A DNA stretch of 64,000 nucleotides from Arthrobacter sp042667405 (GCF_042667405.1 NZ_JBHVAL010000001.1:186001-250000); one strand, 5' to 3'; shown: positions 33,951 to 42,771, numbered from the stretch's first letter. Translations and numbers: made by a program. The notes: generated by a model from the sequence alone, not told the origin.

Positions 33951-34630
33951 GCGCGACCACCAAGCCGGAACCAACAGCGGCGCAGCGGCCTGGACTCGAT
34001 TCCGTTGAGTCGGCCATCGCCGCCATGGCGGCTGGGAAGGCCGTCATTGTGGTGGACAACGAGGACAGGGAAAACGAAGGCGACATCATTTTTGCCGCTG
34101 AGCATGCCACGCCCGCCCTTATGGGTTGGACCATCCGGTATTCCTCCGGGGTCATCTGCGTCCCCCTGGAAGGTGAGCGGGCCGACGCCCTGATCCTGCC
34201 TCCCATGGTGGAAATAAACCAAGATGCTAAGGGTACTGCCTATACTGTTTCCTGTGACGCTGCGATAGGAGTCAGTACGGGTATTTCCGCCACGGACCGG
34301 GCCTTGACGGCACGGATCCTGGCAGATCCCGGCAGTACTCCGGCGTCACTCACCCGTCCTGGGCATATATTTCCGCTGCGGGCCGTTAAGGGGGGAGTAC
34401 GAGAACGTCCGGGACACACGGAAGCTGCCGTGGACTTGTGTCGTCTGGCCGGGCTCGCCCCGGTGGGTGTGATCGCAGAGTTGGTACATGACGACGGTGA
34501 AATGATGCGCTTGGACAGCCTGCGCGGGTTTGCCGCCGAACATGGATGCCCCCTCATCTCCATCGAGGACCTGGTGTCATATGTTGAGGCGGTAGATTCC
34601 CAGGCGGCGCATCGGGTAGACGAGGAGTAG
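33947..34630 (+). CDS. ribB: 3,4-dihydroxy-2-butanone-4-phosphate synthase
   Basis: It converts ribulose-5-phosphate to the four-carbon riboflavin precursor. The 227-residue protein has DNEDRENEGDIIFAAE (metal and catalytic Glu/Asp), YSSGVICVPL, and RPGHIFPLRAVKGG with RPGHTEAAVDLC. It ends without a cyclohydrolase domain, since GTP cyclohydrolase II is a separate gene two bases later; many relatives carry a fused ribBA. ATG 33947 overlaps the ribE stop. Confidence 0.95.
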   Translation: MSATTKPEPTAAQRPGLDSVESAIAAMAAGKAVIVVDNEDRENEGDIIFAAEHATPALMGWTIRYSSGVICVPLEGERADALILPPMVEINQDAKGTAYTVSCDAAIGVSTGISATDRALTARILADPGSTPASLTRPGHIFPLRAVKGGVRERPGHTEAAVDLCRLAGLAPVGVIAELVHDDGEMMRLDSLRGFAAEHGCPLISIEDLVSYVEAVDSQAAHRVDEE

Positions 34631-34632
34631 CG

Positions 34633-35340
34633 ATGACCGCTTCGACAACACACAGCAGTGAGCACGCGGTCCCCGGGCCGCACCCGGTGAGCGGCGGACC
34701 GATCGTCCAGCTGCCAACGGCTTTTGGCGACTTCGTAGCGCAGGCCTGGACGGACCATGTCACGGGAGTTGAACACCTCGCTGTCAGCTCTCCGAACCCG
34801 CCCCGGGGTGGCCAGGCTCCATTGGTACGCCTGCACTCGGAATGCCTGACAGGCGATGTGTTTGGTTCCTACCGCTGCGATTGCGGTGAACAGCTTGCTT
34901 TCGCGCTGGAACTCATCCACAAGGAAGGCGGAACGCTTCTTTACCTGCGTGGGCAGGAAGGCCGCGGGATCGGGCTGGCCAACAAAATCAAGGCCTACGC
35001 CCTGCAGGAAGCCGGGTTCGATACCGTCGAGGCCAACGAGCAACTTGGCCTGCCCGTTGACGCGCGCTCTTACGATGCGGCCGGACAGATCCTCGCCGAG
35101 ATGGGACTCCACGAAGTCCGTCTGTTGAGTAACAACCCCGACAAGCAGCACCGTCTGGACAAGGCAGGGGTGACTGTTGTCGAGATGGTTCCCACTGAGG
35201 TGCCATCACGGGAACAGAACCTCCGGTACCTTCAGACCAAGAAGGACCGGATGGACCACCGGCTGACTCTCGAGGTAGAGCAGGTCAGCAACGGCAAGAA
35301 AACGGCTTCACCCACGACCTTTGACAGCAACCAAGACTGA
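34633..35340 (+). CDS. ribA: GTP cyclohydrolase II
   Basis: It opens GTP to start riboflavin synthesis. The 235-residue protein shows the zinc cysteines in HSECLTGDVFGSYRCDCGEQ, the GQEGRGIGL loop, a Tyr/Arg active site region and SNNPDKQHRL. The C-terminus after DRMDH is extended by about 30 residues. It is separate from ribB but only two bases away, suggesting a split or unfused form of ribBA. Confidence 0.94.
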   Translation: MTASTTHSSEHAVPGPHPVSGGPIVQLPTAFGDFVAQAWTDHVTGVEHLAVSSPNPPRGGQAPLVRLHSECLTGDVFGSYRCDCGEQLAFALELIHKEGGTLLYLRGQEGRGIGLANKIKAYALQEAGFDTVEANEQLGLPVDARSYDAAGQILAEMGLHEVRLLSNNPDKQHRLDKAGVTVVEMVPTEVPSREQNLRYLQTKKDRMDHRLTLEVEQVSNGKKTASPTTFDSNQD

Positions 35341-35357
35341 ACGGATCCACAGCACAC

Positions 35358-35843
35358 ATGAGCGGACACGGCGCGCCCACCATCGACCTCACTACCCTCA
35401 ATCCTGAGGAAACCTCGCAGCTTAGGCTCGCCATCGTGGCGGCAAGCTGGCACACCCAGATCATGGACGGCCTGGTTGACGGCGCCCTGCGCGCGGCCAA
35501 GGAAGCAGGCATAGTGGAACCTACGCTGTTGCGGGTTCCGGGCAGCTTCGAGCTTCCGGTTGCCGCTGCCAGGCTGGCGCCGCACTTTGACGCCGTCGTG
35601 GCCTTGGGCGTCGTCATCCGCGGCGGAACGCCGCACTTCGACTACGTTTGCCAGGCCGCGACGTCGGGACTTACGGATGTCAGTGTCCGCACCGGCGTGC
35701 CGGTGGGCTTCGGTGTACTGACCTGCGATACCGAACAACAGGGCCTTGACCGGGCCGGTCTGCCCGGTTCCCAGGAAGACAAGGGCCACGAGGCAGTCAC
35801 GGCTGCCCTGGCTACCGCAGTGACGCTCAAGCACTTCAGCTAA
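35358..35843 (+). CDS. ribH: 6,7-dimethyl-8-ribityllumazine synthase
   Basis: It condenses the ribB and ribD pathway products to lumazine and in most bacteria forms a 60-mer capsid. The 161-residue protein has IVAASWHTQIMDGLVDGA, VPGSFELPVAA, GVVIRGGTPHFDYVC (catalytic His) and GVLTCDTEQQGLDRAG. It is the last gene of the riboflavin operon, followed by a hairpin. Confidence 0.96.
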   Translation: MSGHGAPTIDLTTLNPEETSQLRLAIVAASWHTQIMDGLVDGALRAAKEAGIVEPTLLRVPGSFELPVAAARLAPHFDAVVALGVVIRGGTPHFDYVCQAATSGLTDVSVRTGVPVGFGVLTCDTEQQGLDRAGLPGSQEDKGHEAVTAALATAVTLKHFS

Positions 35844-35869
35844 GCGGGTACTGCTTCAACTAACCCTGT

Positions 35870-35911
35870 ACGAAGGGGATGTGGGTGTGTGTTCACTCAC
35901 ATCCCCTTCGT
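35870..35911 (+). terminator. Terminator of the riboflavin operon
   Basis: ACGAAGGGGATGTG (35870-35883) and CACATCCCCTTCGT (35898-35911) form a perfect 14-bp stem with further pairing in the loop, 26 bases after ribH. Confidence 0.85.
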
Positions 35912-35964
35912 CATGCAACGCCCCAACGAGCGGCGTCGGCCCAGGAGCAAGTAGTCTGGAGGGC

Positions 35965-36228
35965 GTGAAGAATTTCGAGACGCTGTTCGCAGAACTGAGT
36001 GAGAAAGCAGCGACCCGCCCGGCAGGCTCGCGCACGGTAGCCGAGCTGGACTCCGGAATCCACGGAATCGGCAAAAAGGTGGTCGAGGAGGCCGCTGAAG
36101 TCTGGATGGCCGCGGAGTATGAATCGGATGAGGCTGCTGCTGAGGAAATCTCCCAGCTCCTGTACCACCTGCAGGTCCTCATGCTTGCCAAGGGCCTCAG
36201 CCTGGAAGACGTTTACAAGCATCTCTAG
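35965..36228 (+). CDS. hisE: Phosphoribosyl-ATP diphosphatase
   Basis: It carries out the second step of histidine synthesis. The 87-residue all-alpha protein has KKVVEEAAEVWMAAEYES and AEEISQLLYHLQVLML, the metal-binding Glu helix pattern of the MazG/HisE fold. The GTG at 35965 (giving MKNFETLF) follows GGAGGG and gives family length; a start at 35881 would run through the rib terminator. HisG follows 84 bases later. Confidence 0.95.
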   Translation: MKNFETLFAELSEKAATRPAGSRTVAELDSGIHGIGKKVVEEAAEVWMAAEYESDEAAAEEISQLLYHLQVLMLAKGLSLEDVYKHL

Positions 36229-36312
36229 CCACGCCACTCCGCATGCCCGCCGGCGGAGCCAGCCGCGTGGCCGATGTGCCTGAACCTCCATTCCAAACAG
36301 AAAGTCTCCCCG

Positions 36313-37173
36313 ATGCTCCGTGTAGCAGTCCCCAACAAGGGATCCCTGTCCGAAGCCGCCTCAGCAATGCTCTCTGAGGCCGGATACCGCCAGCGCCGCG
36401 ACTCCCGCGAACTGGTAATGGTTGATCCTGACAACGACATCGAGTTCTTCTTCCTCCGTCCGCGTGACATTGCTGTGTATGTAGGCCAGGGAACCCTGGA
36501 TGTCGGCATCACCGGCAGGGACCTCCTGCTTGACGCCAAGGTCGAAGCCGAAGAGTTGCTTCCCCTTGGCTTTGCGCCTTCGACCTTCCGCTTCGCCGGC
36601 CCTGTTGGCGACTTCACCGGCGTCGAACAGCTTGAAGGCAAGCGCCTGGCCACAAGCTACGACGGTCTGCTTCGCGATTACCTGGCCGAGCGCGGCGTCA
36701 ATGCCAAGGTGGTTCGCCTCGACGGCGCCGTCGAGTCCTCTGTCCGCCTCGGTGTTGCGGACGCCATCGCTGACGTGGTGGAAACCGGCAACACGCTCAA
36801 GGCCGCCGGCATGGAAATCTTCGGCGACCCCATCCTTAAGTCCGAAGCTGTGCTGATCCGGCGTTCGGGCTCCGGTGGCGCGGCAAACGGGACGGCCAAG
36901 GAGATTGACATCCTCATCCGCCGCCTTCAGGGCGTTCTGGTGGCACGGCAGTACGTGCTGATGGACTACGACATCCGCAAGGACCTTGTGGAAGACGCCG
37001 CAGCGCTGACCCCCGGTCTTGAGTCGCCTACGGTGTCTCCGCTGCGCGATTCCGAATGGGTCGCAGTGCGTTCCATGGTTCCCAAGAAGGAAACCAACCG
37101 CATTATGGATGAACTGTACGACCTTGGCGCCCGCGCCATCCTGGTCAGCAGCATCCACGCCTGCCGGATCTGA
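36313..37173 (+). CDS. hisG: ATP phosphoribosyltransferase (long form)
   Basis: It catalyses the first committed step of histidine synthesis and is feedback inhibited by histidine. The 286-residue protein has the N-terminal MLRVAVPNKGSL, the PRPP loop in VESSVRLGVADAIADVVETG and a C-terminal ACT-like regulatory domain (about residues 210-286, SEWVAVRSMVPKKETNRIMD). ATG 36313 is the family start; the earlier ATG at 36274 adds 13 unlikely residues. Confidence 0.96.
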   Translation: MLRVAVPNKGSLSEAASAMLSEAGYRQRRDSRELVMVDPDNDIEFFFLRPRDIAVYVGQGTLDVGITGRDLLLDAKVEAEELLPLGFAPSTFRFAGPVGDFTGVEQLEGKRLATSYDGLLRDYLAERGVNAKVVRLDGAVESSVRLGVADAIADVVETGNTLKAAGMEIFGDPILKSEAVLIRRSGSGGAANGTAKEIDILIRRLQGVLVARQYVLMDYDIRKDLVEDAAALTPGLESPTVSPLRDSEWVAVRSMVPKKETNRIMDELYDLGARAILVSSIHACRI

Positions 37174-37235
37174 CGCCTGCCGCATCTGACCCGCGCACTG
37201 ATCGAGTAGAGCCAGCAGAAACTGAGGAGCAGCAC

Positions 37236-38012
37236 ATGGCTGTAGCCGTACGCGTCATTCCATGCCTGGATGTGGACGCCGGCCGCGTCGTCAAGGGCGT
37301 CAACTTTGAAGGCCTTCGCGACGCCGGGGACCCCGTGGAACTTGCCCACCGCTACGACAATGGCGGGGCCGATGAACTGACGTTCCTGGACGTCACGGCG
37401 TCCTCAGGCAACCGCGAAACCACGTTCGACGTCGTTCGCCGCACCGCAGAGGAAGTGTTCATTCCCCTCACGGTTGGCGGAGGCGTCCGTGGCGTAGCCG
37501 AGGTGGACAAACTCCTGCGCTTTGGTGCAGACAAGGCCTCCATCAACACGGCCGCTGTTGCCAGGCCTGACGTTATTGACGAGATCACCCGGCACTTCGG
37601 CTCCCAGGTTCTGGTGCTCTCCGTCGATGCGCGCCGTACCCGGGAAGGTGACGTCCCGACGTCGTCCGGTTTTGAAGTCACGACGCACGGCGGCCGCACC
37701 GGTACCGGAATCGACGCCATTGCCTGGGCCAAGGAAGCCGCAGACAGGGGAGTCGGGGAGATCCTGCTGAACTCCATCGACGCCGATGGCACCAAGGATG
37801 GCTTCGACCTTGAACTCATCCGCCTGGTCCGTGCAGCGGTCAACATCCCGATCATCGCCTCCGGCGGAGCGGGAGCGCCTGAGCACTTCCCGCCGGCCGT
37901 CCAGGCAGGTGCCGACGCCGTGCTTGCCGCGTCGGTGTTCCACTTTGGTCCGGACGACATGATTTCGCAGGTCAAGAGCGCCATCCGCGAGGCGGGCTTC
38001 GAAGTCCGCTGA
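37236..38012 (+). CDS. hisF: Imidazole glycerol phosphate synthase, cyclase subunit
   Basis: It forms imidazole glycerol phosphate with HisH. The 258-residue TIM barrel has VIPCLDVDAGRVVKGVNF (catalytic Asp), VGGGVRGVAEVD, LSVDARR, LLNSIDADGTKDGFD (second Asp) and IASGGAGAPEHF. hisH, hisA and other his genes are not in the window. It converges with the TIGR03085 gene across a large hairpin. Confidence 0.97.
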   Translation: MAVAVRVIPCLDVDAGRVVKGVNFEGLRDAGDPVELAHRYDNGGADELTFLDVTASSGNRETTFDVVRRTAEEVFIPLTVGGGVRGVAEVDKLLRFGADKASINTAAVARPDVIDEITRHFGSQVLVLSVDARRTREGDVPTSSGFEVTTHGGRTGTGIDAIAWAKEAADRGVGEILLNSIDADGTKDGFDLELIRLVRAAVNIPIIASGGAGAPEHFPPAVQAGADAVLAASVFHFGPDDMISQVKSAIREAGFEVR

Positions 38013-38029
38013 TTCCCGCCGTAAACGTC

Positions 38030-38092
38030 CAACGCGGAGTCACCTATGGCCCATAATCCCCTCCGGGATGGGCCATAAGTGACCCCGCGTTG
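38030..38092. terminator. Large bidirectional hairpin between hisF and the TIGR03085 gene
   Basis: CAACGCGG (38030-38037) pairs with CCGCGTTG (38085-38092). Inside, GTCAC pairs with GTGAC and ATGGCCCAT with ATGGGCCAT around a 13-base loop. Only small mismatches interrupt the stem. Confidence 0.75.
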
Positions 38093-38096
38093 CTTG

Positions 38097-38741
38097 TTAA
38101 AGTCCGATGTCCGCTGACTGCAAAAGCGCGACGGCGTCCGGCTGGCCTTCGAAGGTGACCAATGCCTGGTTGGTGCGTCCATGGGCGTGCATCAGCAACT
38201 CGCCCGGCTCGCCAACGATGGCCACCGAAACGGGTGCGCGCTTGGCAACGTGTCGCGGCCCGGTCGGCCTGACCAACACGATGCCAAGGTCCACGCCGCG
38301 GTACAGGAACGCCGCGCGCTTGATGAGGTCGTTCCAGAGGGCATCCGAATATGCTTCGTCCAGTGCACGGGGCGCCCAGCGGTCGCCGGCACGGCGGATG
38401 TCCTCGGTGTGTACGAAGAACTCGATGAGGTTTGAGGTCTCGTCCAGCGCCTTGATCTTCAAGGGGGAGAAAGCCGGCGGGCCCGAGCGGAAGGTCTTGA
38501 CGAGGTCTGCGTAGTCGTCCGTGGTCTTCAACTGGGAGGCCAGTTTGGAGGTGGCTTTCTCTGACGCCTTACCAAGGCGGGGGATCAGCAATCCGACGCC
38601 TACGGCGAATTTCCGCTCGCGCAGGTACAAGTGCGCGGCAAGGTCCCGTGTCCGCCACCCTTCACAGAGCGTGGGGGAGTCAGGTCCGGCCGCCAGCAGG
38701 GTTTCGGCCAGTACTTCTCGGGAGGGATCGACGAAATGCAT
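38097..38741 (-). CDS. TIGR03085 family metal-binding protein
   Basis: This 214-residue protein belongs to the TIGR03085/DinB-like mycothiol-dependent superfamily. It starts MHFVDPSREVLAETLLAAGP; LCEGWRTRDLAAHLYLRER provides a His, EFFVHTEDIRRA a His/Asp pair, the usual metal ligands of the four-helix bundle. The start at 38741 is chosen on that family start. Function unknown, possibly a thiol-dependent enzyme given that actinobacteria use mycothiol. It stands alone between hisF and hisI. Confidence 0.88.
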   Translation of the reverse strand: MHFVDPSREVLAETLLAAGPDSPTLCEGWRTRDLAAHLYLRERKFAVGVGLLIPRLGKASEKATSKLASQLKTTDDYADLVKTFRSGPPAFSPLKIKALDETSNLIEFFVHTEDIRRAGDRWAPRALDEAYSDALWNDLIKRAAFLYRGVDLGIVLVRPTGPRHVAKRAPVSVAIVGEPGELLMHAHGRTNQALVTFEGQPDAVALLQSADIGL

Positions 38742-38831
38742 CACTTGTGAAACTAGCACGATCGGCGCGCACTTGCGCAGTGGAACCGCCGCAGAACAGC
38801 CAGTCCCGGCAAAGGCACTAGACTTGATCTG

Positions 38832-39248
38832 ATGTCAGAGCAGTCCGCCCCCAGCCCCTCTCCCGCCGTGAAGCCTTCCAGCGACCCCACGGGTCCGTTG
38901 CCGCAGGAGATCGCGGACGCCCTCAAGCGCGATTCCGCGGGCCTTGTGGCCGCGATTGTGCAACAGCATGACACCAACGAGGTCCTGATGCTGGGGTGGA
39001 TGGATGACGAGGCACTCCACCGCACCATGACCACCGGGCGCGTCACGTTCTACTCCCGCTCCCGCCAGGAGTACTGGCGCAAGGGCGACACTTCCGGACA
39101 CGTACAGTTCGTGAAGTCAGTCGCCCTGGACTGCGACGGCGACGCCCTCCTGATCCGCGTGGACCAGATCGGCGCAGCCTGCCACACCGGAACCCGGACC
39201 TGCTTCGATGGTCGCGACTTCACCGTCGTTACGGGTCACCGCGACTAA
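38832..39248 (+). CDS. hisI: Phosphoribosyl-AMP cyclohydrolase
   Basis: It carries out the third step of histidine synthesis. The 138-residue protein has MLGWMDDEALHRTMTTG, SRSRQEYWRKGDTSGH and the zinc cysteines in CDGDALL and ACHTGTRTCF. HisE is a separate gene upstream, so it is a hisI-only form. The first 25 residues are Ser/Pro-rich and not part of the fold. Confidence 0.95.
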   Translation: MSEQSAPSPSPAVKPSSDPTGPLPQEIADALKRDSAGLVAAIVQQHDTNEVLMLGWMDDEALHRTMTTGRVTFYSRSRQEYWRKGDTSGHVQFVKSVALDCDGDALLIRVDQIGAACHTGTRTCFDGRDFTVVTGHRD

Positions 39249-39308
39249 AGGCACCCAGCACTTTCCACTGACGCACCACCTCAGACCAAAAGGCGGAGAA
39301 CAATAGCC

Positions 39309-40889
39309 ATGCAGGACCTTGGAATCATCAGCCCGGGCCTGGAAGAGTTCCGGGAACTCGCCGTCCACAGCCGTGTCATCCCCGTCCGACTGAAAGTCCT
39401 GGCCGACGCCGAGACCCCGATCGGGCTTTATCGGAAGCTGGCCAAGGGACAGCCGGGTACCTTCCTCCTGGAGTCAGCGGCCGTTGGGGGCGCCTGGTCA
39501 CGCTACTCCTTCATCGGTTCAAAGTCCCGCGCCACACTGACCACCAAGGACGGTCAGGCGCACTGGATCGGCGAACCGCCGGTGGGCGTGCCCGTTTCCG
39601 GCAACCCCGTCGAGGCCGTCCGCGACACGATCTCCGCGTTGCAGACCGACCGCTTCGAGGGCCTGCCTCCCTTCACCTCCGGCTTGGTGGGTTTCCTTGG
39701 CTGGGAATCCGTTCGTCACTGGGAGCGCTTGACCTCCCCGCCCGAGGATGACCTGCAGTTGCCCGAAATGGCGCTGAACCTTGTCACTGACATGGCCGTC
39801 CACGATAACGTCGACGGTACGGTCCTCTTGATTGCCAACGCCATCAACTTCGATGACAGCACCGAACGTGTGGACGAGGCCTGGCACGACGCTGTGGCCC
39901 GGGTGAAGGGACTCCTGGAGCAGATCAGCACGCCGGTGCCCCAACCTGTGTCCGTGCTTGACACGGCAGCCTTGGACTTTGCCTCCAGCGTGCAGGAACG
40001 CTGGGAGGAAGCCAAGTACCTGGAGGCCATCGATCGCGGCAAGGAAGCGATCGTGGACGGTGAGGTTTTCCAAGTGGTGATCTCGCGGCGCTTCGAGATG
40101 GAGTGCGCCGCTGATCCCTTGGATGTTTACCGCGTTCTGCGCAACACCAACCCCAGCCCGTACATGTACCTCTTCAGCCTGGAGGATGCGGACGGCCGCG
40201 AGTACTCGATTGTGGGATCTTCTCCGGAAGCGCTGGTAACGGTGACCGGTAATGAAGTCATTACGCACCCCATCGCCGGTTCCCGTCCGCGTGGGAAGAC
40301 CGTGGAAGCGGACAAGGCCCTCGCGACAGAGCTGCTGGCGGACCAGAAGGAACGCGCCGAACACCTGATGCTGGTGGACCTGTCCCGCAACGACCTCTCC
40401 AAGGTCTGCGTCGCCGGAACAGTCGACGTCACCCAGTTCATGGAAGTTGAGCGCTTCAGCCACATCATGCACCTGGTGTCCACGGTGGTGGGCGAGCTCG
40501 CTCCCCACGCGAAGGCTTACGACGTCCTCAAGGCCACCTTCCCGGCGGGCACCTTGTCCGGGGCCCCCAAGCCCCGCGCACTCCGGCTCCTGGATGAGCT
40601 GGAGCCCCACCGTCGCGGAATTTACGGCGGCGTGGTGGGCTACCTGGACTTCGCAGGGGACATGGACATGGCCATCGCCATCCGTTCGGCCCTCCTCCGC
40701 GAAGGCCGTGCCTATGTTCAGGCCGGAGGCGGAATCGTCGCAGACTCGCACAAGCCTTCCGAGGCCCTGGAAACAGTGAACAAGGCCGCTGCTCCGCTGC
40801 GCGCCGTGCACACCGCCGGCTCGCTGCAGAACATTGCGGTGGATTCAGCCCAGGACGGAACGTCCGACGGCGGGACGCCCGCCCCGTGA
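39309..40889 (+). CDS. trpE: Anthranilate synthase component I
   Basis: It converts chorismate to anthranilate for tryptophan synthesis. The 526-residue protein has the allosteric Trp motif FLLESAAVGGAWSRYSFIG, and the catalytic SPEALVTVTG, HLMLVDLSRNDLSKVC, AGTLSGAPKPRALRLLDELEP and ALLREGRAYVQAGGGIVADS. trpG and trpD are not adjacent. No leader peptide with Trp codons was found in the 60 bases upstream, so attenuation is not evident. Confidence 0.97.
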   Translation: MQDLGIISPGLEEFRELAVHSRVIPVRLKVLADAETPIGLYRKLAKGQPGTFLLESAAVGGAWSRYSFIGSKSRATLTTKDGQAHWIGEPPVGVPVSGNPVEAVRDTISALQTDRFEGLPPFTSGLVGFLGWESVRHWERLTSPPEDDLQLPEMALNLVTDMAVHDNVDGTVLLIANAINFDDSTERVDEAWHDAVARVKGLLEQISTPVPQPVSVLDTAALDFASSVQERWEEAKYLEAIDRGKEAIVDGEVFQVVISRRFEMECAADPLDVYRVLRNTNPSPYMYLFSLEDADGREYSIVGSSPEALVTVTGNEVITHPIAGSRPRGKTVEADKALATELLADQKERAEHLMLVDLSRNDLSKVCVAGTVDVTQFMEVERFSHIMHLVSTVVGELAPHAKAYDVLKATFPAGTLSGAPKPRALRLLDELEPHRRGIYGGVVGYLDFAGDMDMAIAIRSALLREGRAYVQAGGGIVADSHKPSEALETVNKAAAPLRAVHTAGSLQNIAVDSAQDGTSDGGTPAP

Positions 40890-41491
40890 GCGCCGACGCA
40901 GCCGCATCGTCTCCCGTGAAGGCCTCGCCCCGCTGGGCCCGCAAGTCGACGCTGGTCCTCGCCGCCGTCGTACTTGCGTTGGCCGTCTTCGGAACCACCA
41001 CGCAGACCTGGATCGAGGTGGAGCTGGATCCCACGGGGGTGTCCAACAGCAACCTCGACGTGCCCGGGAACAAAGCTGCCACCGCGGTCACAGCACTGGC
41101 ACTTGTGGCTTTGGCCGGTGGCTTGGCGGCGTCGATCGCCGGCAGGGTGGCACGGTGGATCATTGCTGTGATTATTGCCTTGTCCGCCGCCGGGATCATC
41201 CTTGCCGCCGCCACGGTGCTCGCGGATCCACTGGGTGCCGCGCAAGGTTCCATCGCTGCGGCGACGGGTGTTGCCGGTGGGCAGGCGGGCGTGGCTGCAA
41301 CAGCCTTTCCGGTGGTGGCCATAGTGGCCGGCGCGTTGTTGGGTTTGTGCGCTGTGGTGTTGCCGTTGGCAGGGCGCTACTGGAAAACCCGGACCAAGTA
41401 CGACGCCGGTTCCAGGGGCAGGCAGGACGGCGAGCCGGTGGACGAGATAGACAGCTGGGACAGCTTGTCACGCGGCGAGGACCCCACGTAG
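40886..41491 (+). CDS. Trp biosynthesis-associated membrane protein (TIGR02234)
   Basis: This 201-residue protein has four predicted helices: one near residue 20, and helices at roughly 65-85, 90-110 and 140-165. The family always sits next to trpE or trpC in actinobacteria, but its role is unknown. Its GTG overlaps the trpE stop (GTGA), so it is translationally coupled to trpE. The C-terminal tail is charged (VDEIDSWDSLSRGEDP). Confidence 0.9.
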   Translation: MSADAAASSPVKASPRWARKSTLVLAAVVLALAVFGTTTQTWIEVELDPTGVSNSNLDVPGNKAATAVTALALVALAGGLAASIAGRVARWIIAVIIALSAAGIILAAATVLADPLGAAQGSIAAATGVAGGQAGVAATAFPVVAIVAGALLGLCAVVLPLAGRYWKTRTKYDAGSRGRQDGEPVDEIDSWDSLSRGEDPT

Positions 41492-41614
41492 ACGAACGAC
41501 AGCAAAGTTTCGGTGCGACGTTGCGCCAGCGTTGCCCCACGAGTCGGACGATGTCCCCGGCCGACGTCAATAAATGGCAGAATGTAAGCAGTATTCATCC
41601 TGAGGAGATTTCAC

Positions 41615-41887
41615 ATGAGCAAAACCACAGTGTCCGCAAACCAAGCTGAATCCACCATGGCCAGCCACTCTGATGCCATCGGTCACGGAAACAGCCCGGC
41701 TGCCTGGACCTGCGTGATTGTGATGCTGGTTGGCGCCTTGATTTCCTCCATTGCTTTCGTCATCGCCAGCACCCCCATTTTCGTTGGTGGCCTGGTTGTT
41801 ATGGTTATCGGCCTCATCGTTGGCCTGGTAATGCGCAAGGCGGGCTACGGAGTGGGCGGCAGCAAGCTGCAGAACAACGGCCACTAA
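41615..41887 (+). CDS. HGxxPAAW motif membrane protein
   Basis: This 90-residue protein contains HGNSPAAW at residues 24-31, the name-giving motif of an actinobacterial small-membrane-protein family, followed by two helices (WTCVIVMLVGALISSIAFV and FVGGLVVMVIGLIVGLVM). It ends two bases before trpC. A TGAGGAG precedes the ATG. The function is unknown; the conserved place in the trp cluster suggests a link to tryptophan production or its regulation. The gap before it (41492-41614) contains only its leader. Confidence 0.88.
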   Translation: MSKTTVSANQAESTMASHSDAIGHGNSPAAWTCVIVMLVGALISSIAFVIASTPIFVGGLVVMVIGLIVGLVMRKAGYGVGGSKLQNNGH

Positions 41888-41889
41888 TC

Positions 41890-42708
41890 GTGACCGTTCT
41901 TGATGACATCATCGTTGGCGTCAAGGAGGACCTGGAAGCACGCCGCGCTCTTGTGTCCCTCGAGGAGCTGAAGGAACGCGCCGCCGCAGCTGCGCCTGCG
42001 CGTGATGCCTGGGCTGCGTTGGGGGGCTCTGCCTCTGACCGCAGTGAACTGAAGGTCATCGCCGAAATCAAGCGCCGCAGTCCTTCAAAGGGTGATCTTG
42101 CCTCCATCGCCGATCCCGCCTCACTGGCCGTGCAGTACGCCGACGGTGGTGCCTCAGTGATCAGCGTGCTCACCGAACAGCGCCGTTTCGGCGGTTCGCT
42201 GGCAGACCTTGATGCCGTACGTGCCGCCGTCGAAACGCCATTGCTCCGCAAGGATTTCACGGTTGACGAGTACCAGATCTGGGAAGCCCGGGCCCACGGC
42301 GCGGACCTCATCCTGCTCATTGTCGCCGCCTTGACCGACGAAGAGTTGGTCCGGTTCAGCGAATTGAGCCACGAGCTCGGCATGAACGTCCTGGTGGAAA
42401 CGCACACCGAGGAAGAGATCGAGCGGGCTGTCGCTGCGGAGGCCAGGATTATCGGCATCAACGTGCGGAACCTCAAAACGCTCGACGTCGACCGCTCCGT
42501 TTTCGGTTCGCTGGCAGGCTTGATTCCCGCTGGGGCAGTCGTGGTCGCCGAATCGGGAGTCAGGGGTACCGATGACGTCGCGCACTACGCCGCAGGTGGC
42601 GCCAACGCCATCCTCGTGGGTGAAGCGCTGGTCAGCGATTCCACCCCGCGGGAGCGCATTACTGAATTCAAGGCAGCTGGAGCTGCCGCCATCGCCGTCA
42701 GGAACTGA
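41890..42708 (+). CDS. trpC: Indole-3-glycerol-phosphate synthase
   Basis: It closes the indole ring in tryptophan synthesis. The 272-residue TIM barrel has VIAEIKRRSPSKGDL (catalytic Lys), LLRKDFTVDEYQIWEARA, INVRNLKTLDVDR and VAESGVRGTDD. GTG start two bases after the HGxxPAAW gene. A strong hairpin follows before trpB. Confidence 0.96.
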   Translation: MTVLDDIIVGVKEDLEARRALVSLEELKERAAAAAPARDAWAALGGSASDRSELKVIAEIKRRSPSKGDLASIADPASLAVQYADGGASVISVLTEQRRFGGSLADLDAVRAAVETPLLRKDFTVDEYQIWEARAHGADLILLIVAALTDEELVRFSELSHELGMNVLVETHTEEEIERAVAAEARIIGINVRNLKTLDVDRSVFGSLAGLIPAGAVVVAESGVRGTDDVAHYAAGGANAILVGEALVSDSTPRERITEFKAAGAAAIAVRN

Positions 42709-42738
42709 GGCAGTCACTGAATCACGGCAAGTTGTCAT

Positions 42739-42771
42739 AAGGCAGCCCGGGCTCATGCCCGTGGCTGCCTT
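42739..42771 (+). terminator. Terminator-like hairpin between trpC and trpB
   Basis: AAGGCAGCC (42739-42747) pairs with GGCTGCCTT (42763-42771), and CGGGC with GCCCG inside, giving 14 pairs with one bulge and a TCAT loop. No U-run follows, so it may be an internal attenuator that lowers trpBA expression. A 20-codon ORF (42755-42817) overlaps it. Confidence 0.55.

Noticed and set aside
34240..35151. A 303-codon minus-strand frame opposite ribB and ribA
   Set aside because: It is antisense to two complete riboflavin genes and shows no domain.
39249..39308. Trp attenuator upstream of trpE
   Set aside because: The 60-base gap has no Trp-rich leader ORF and no terminator hairpin.
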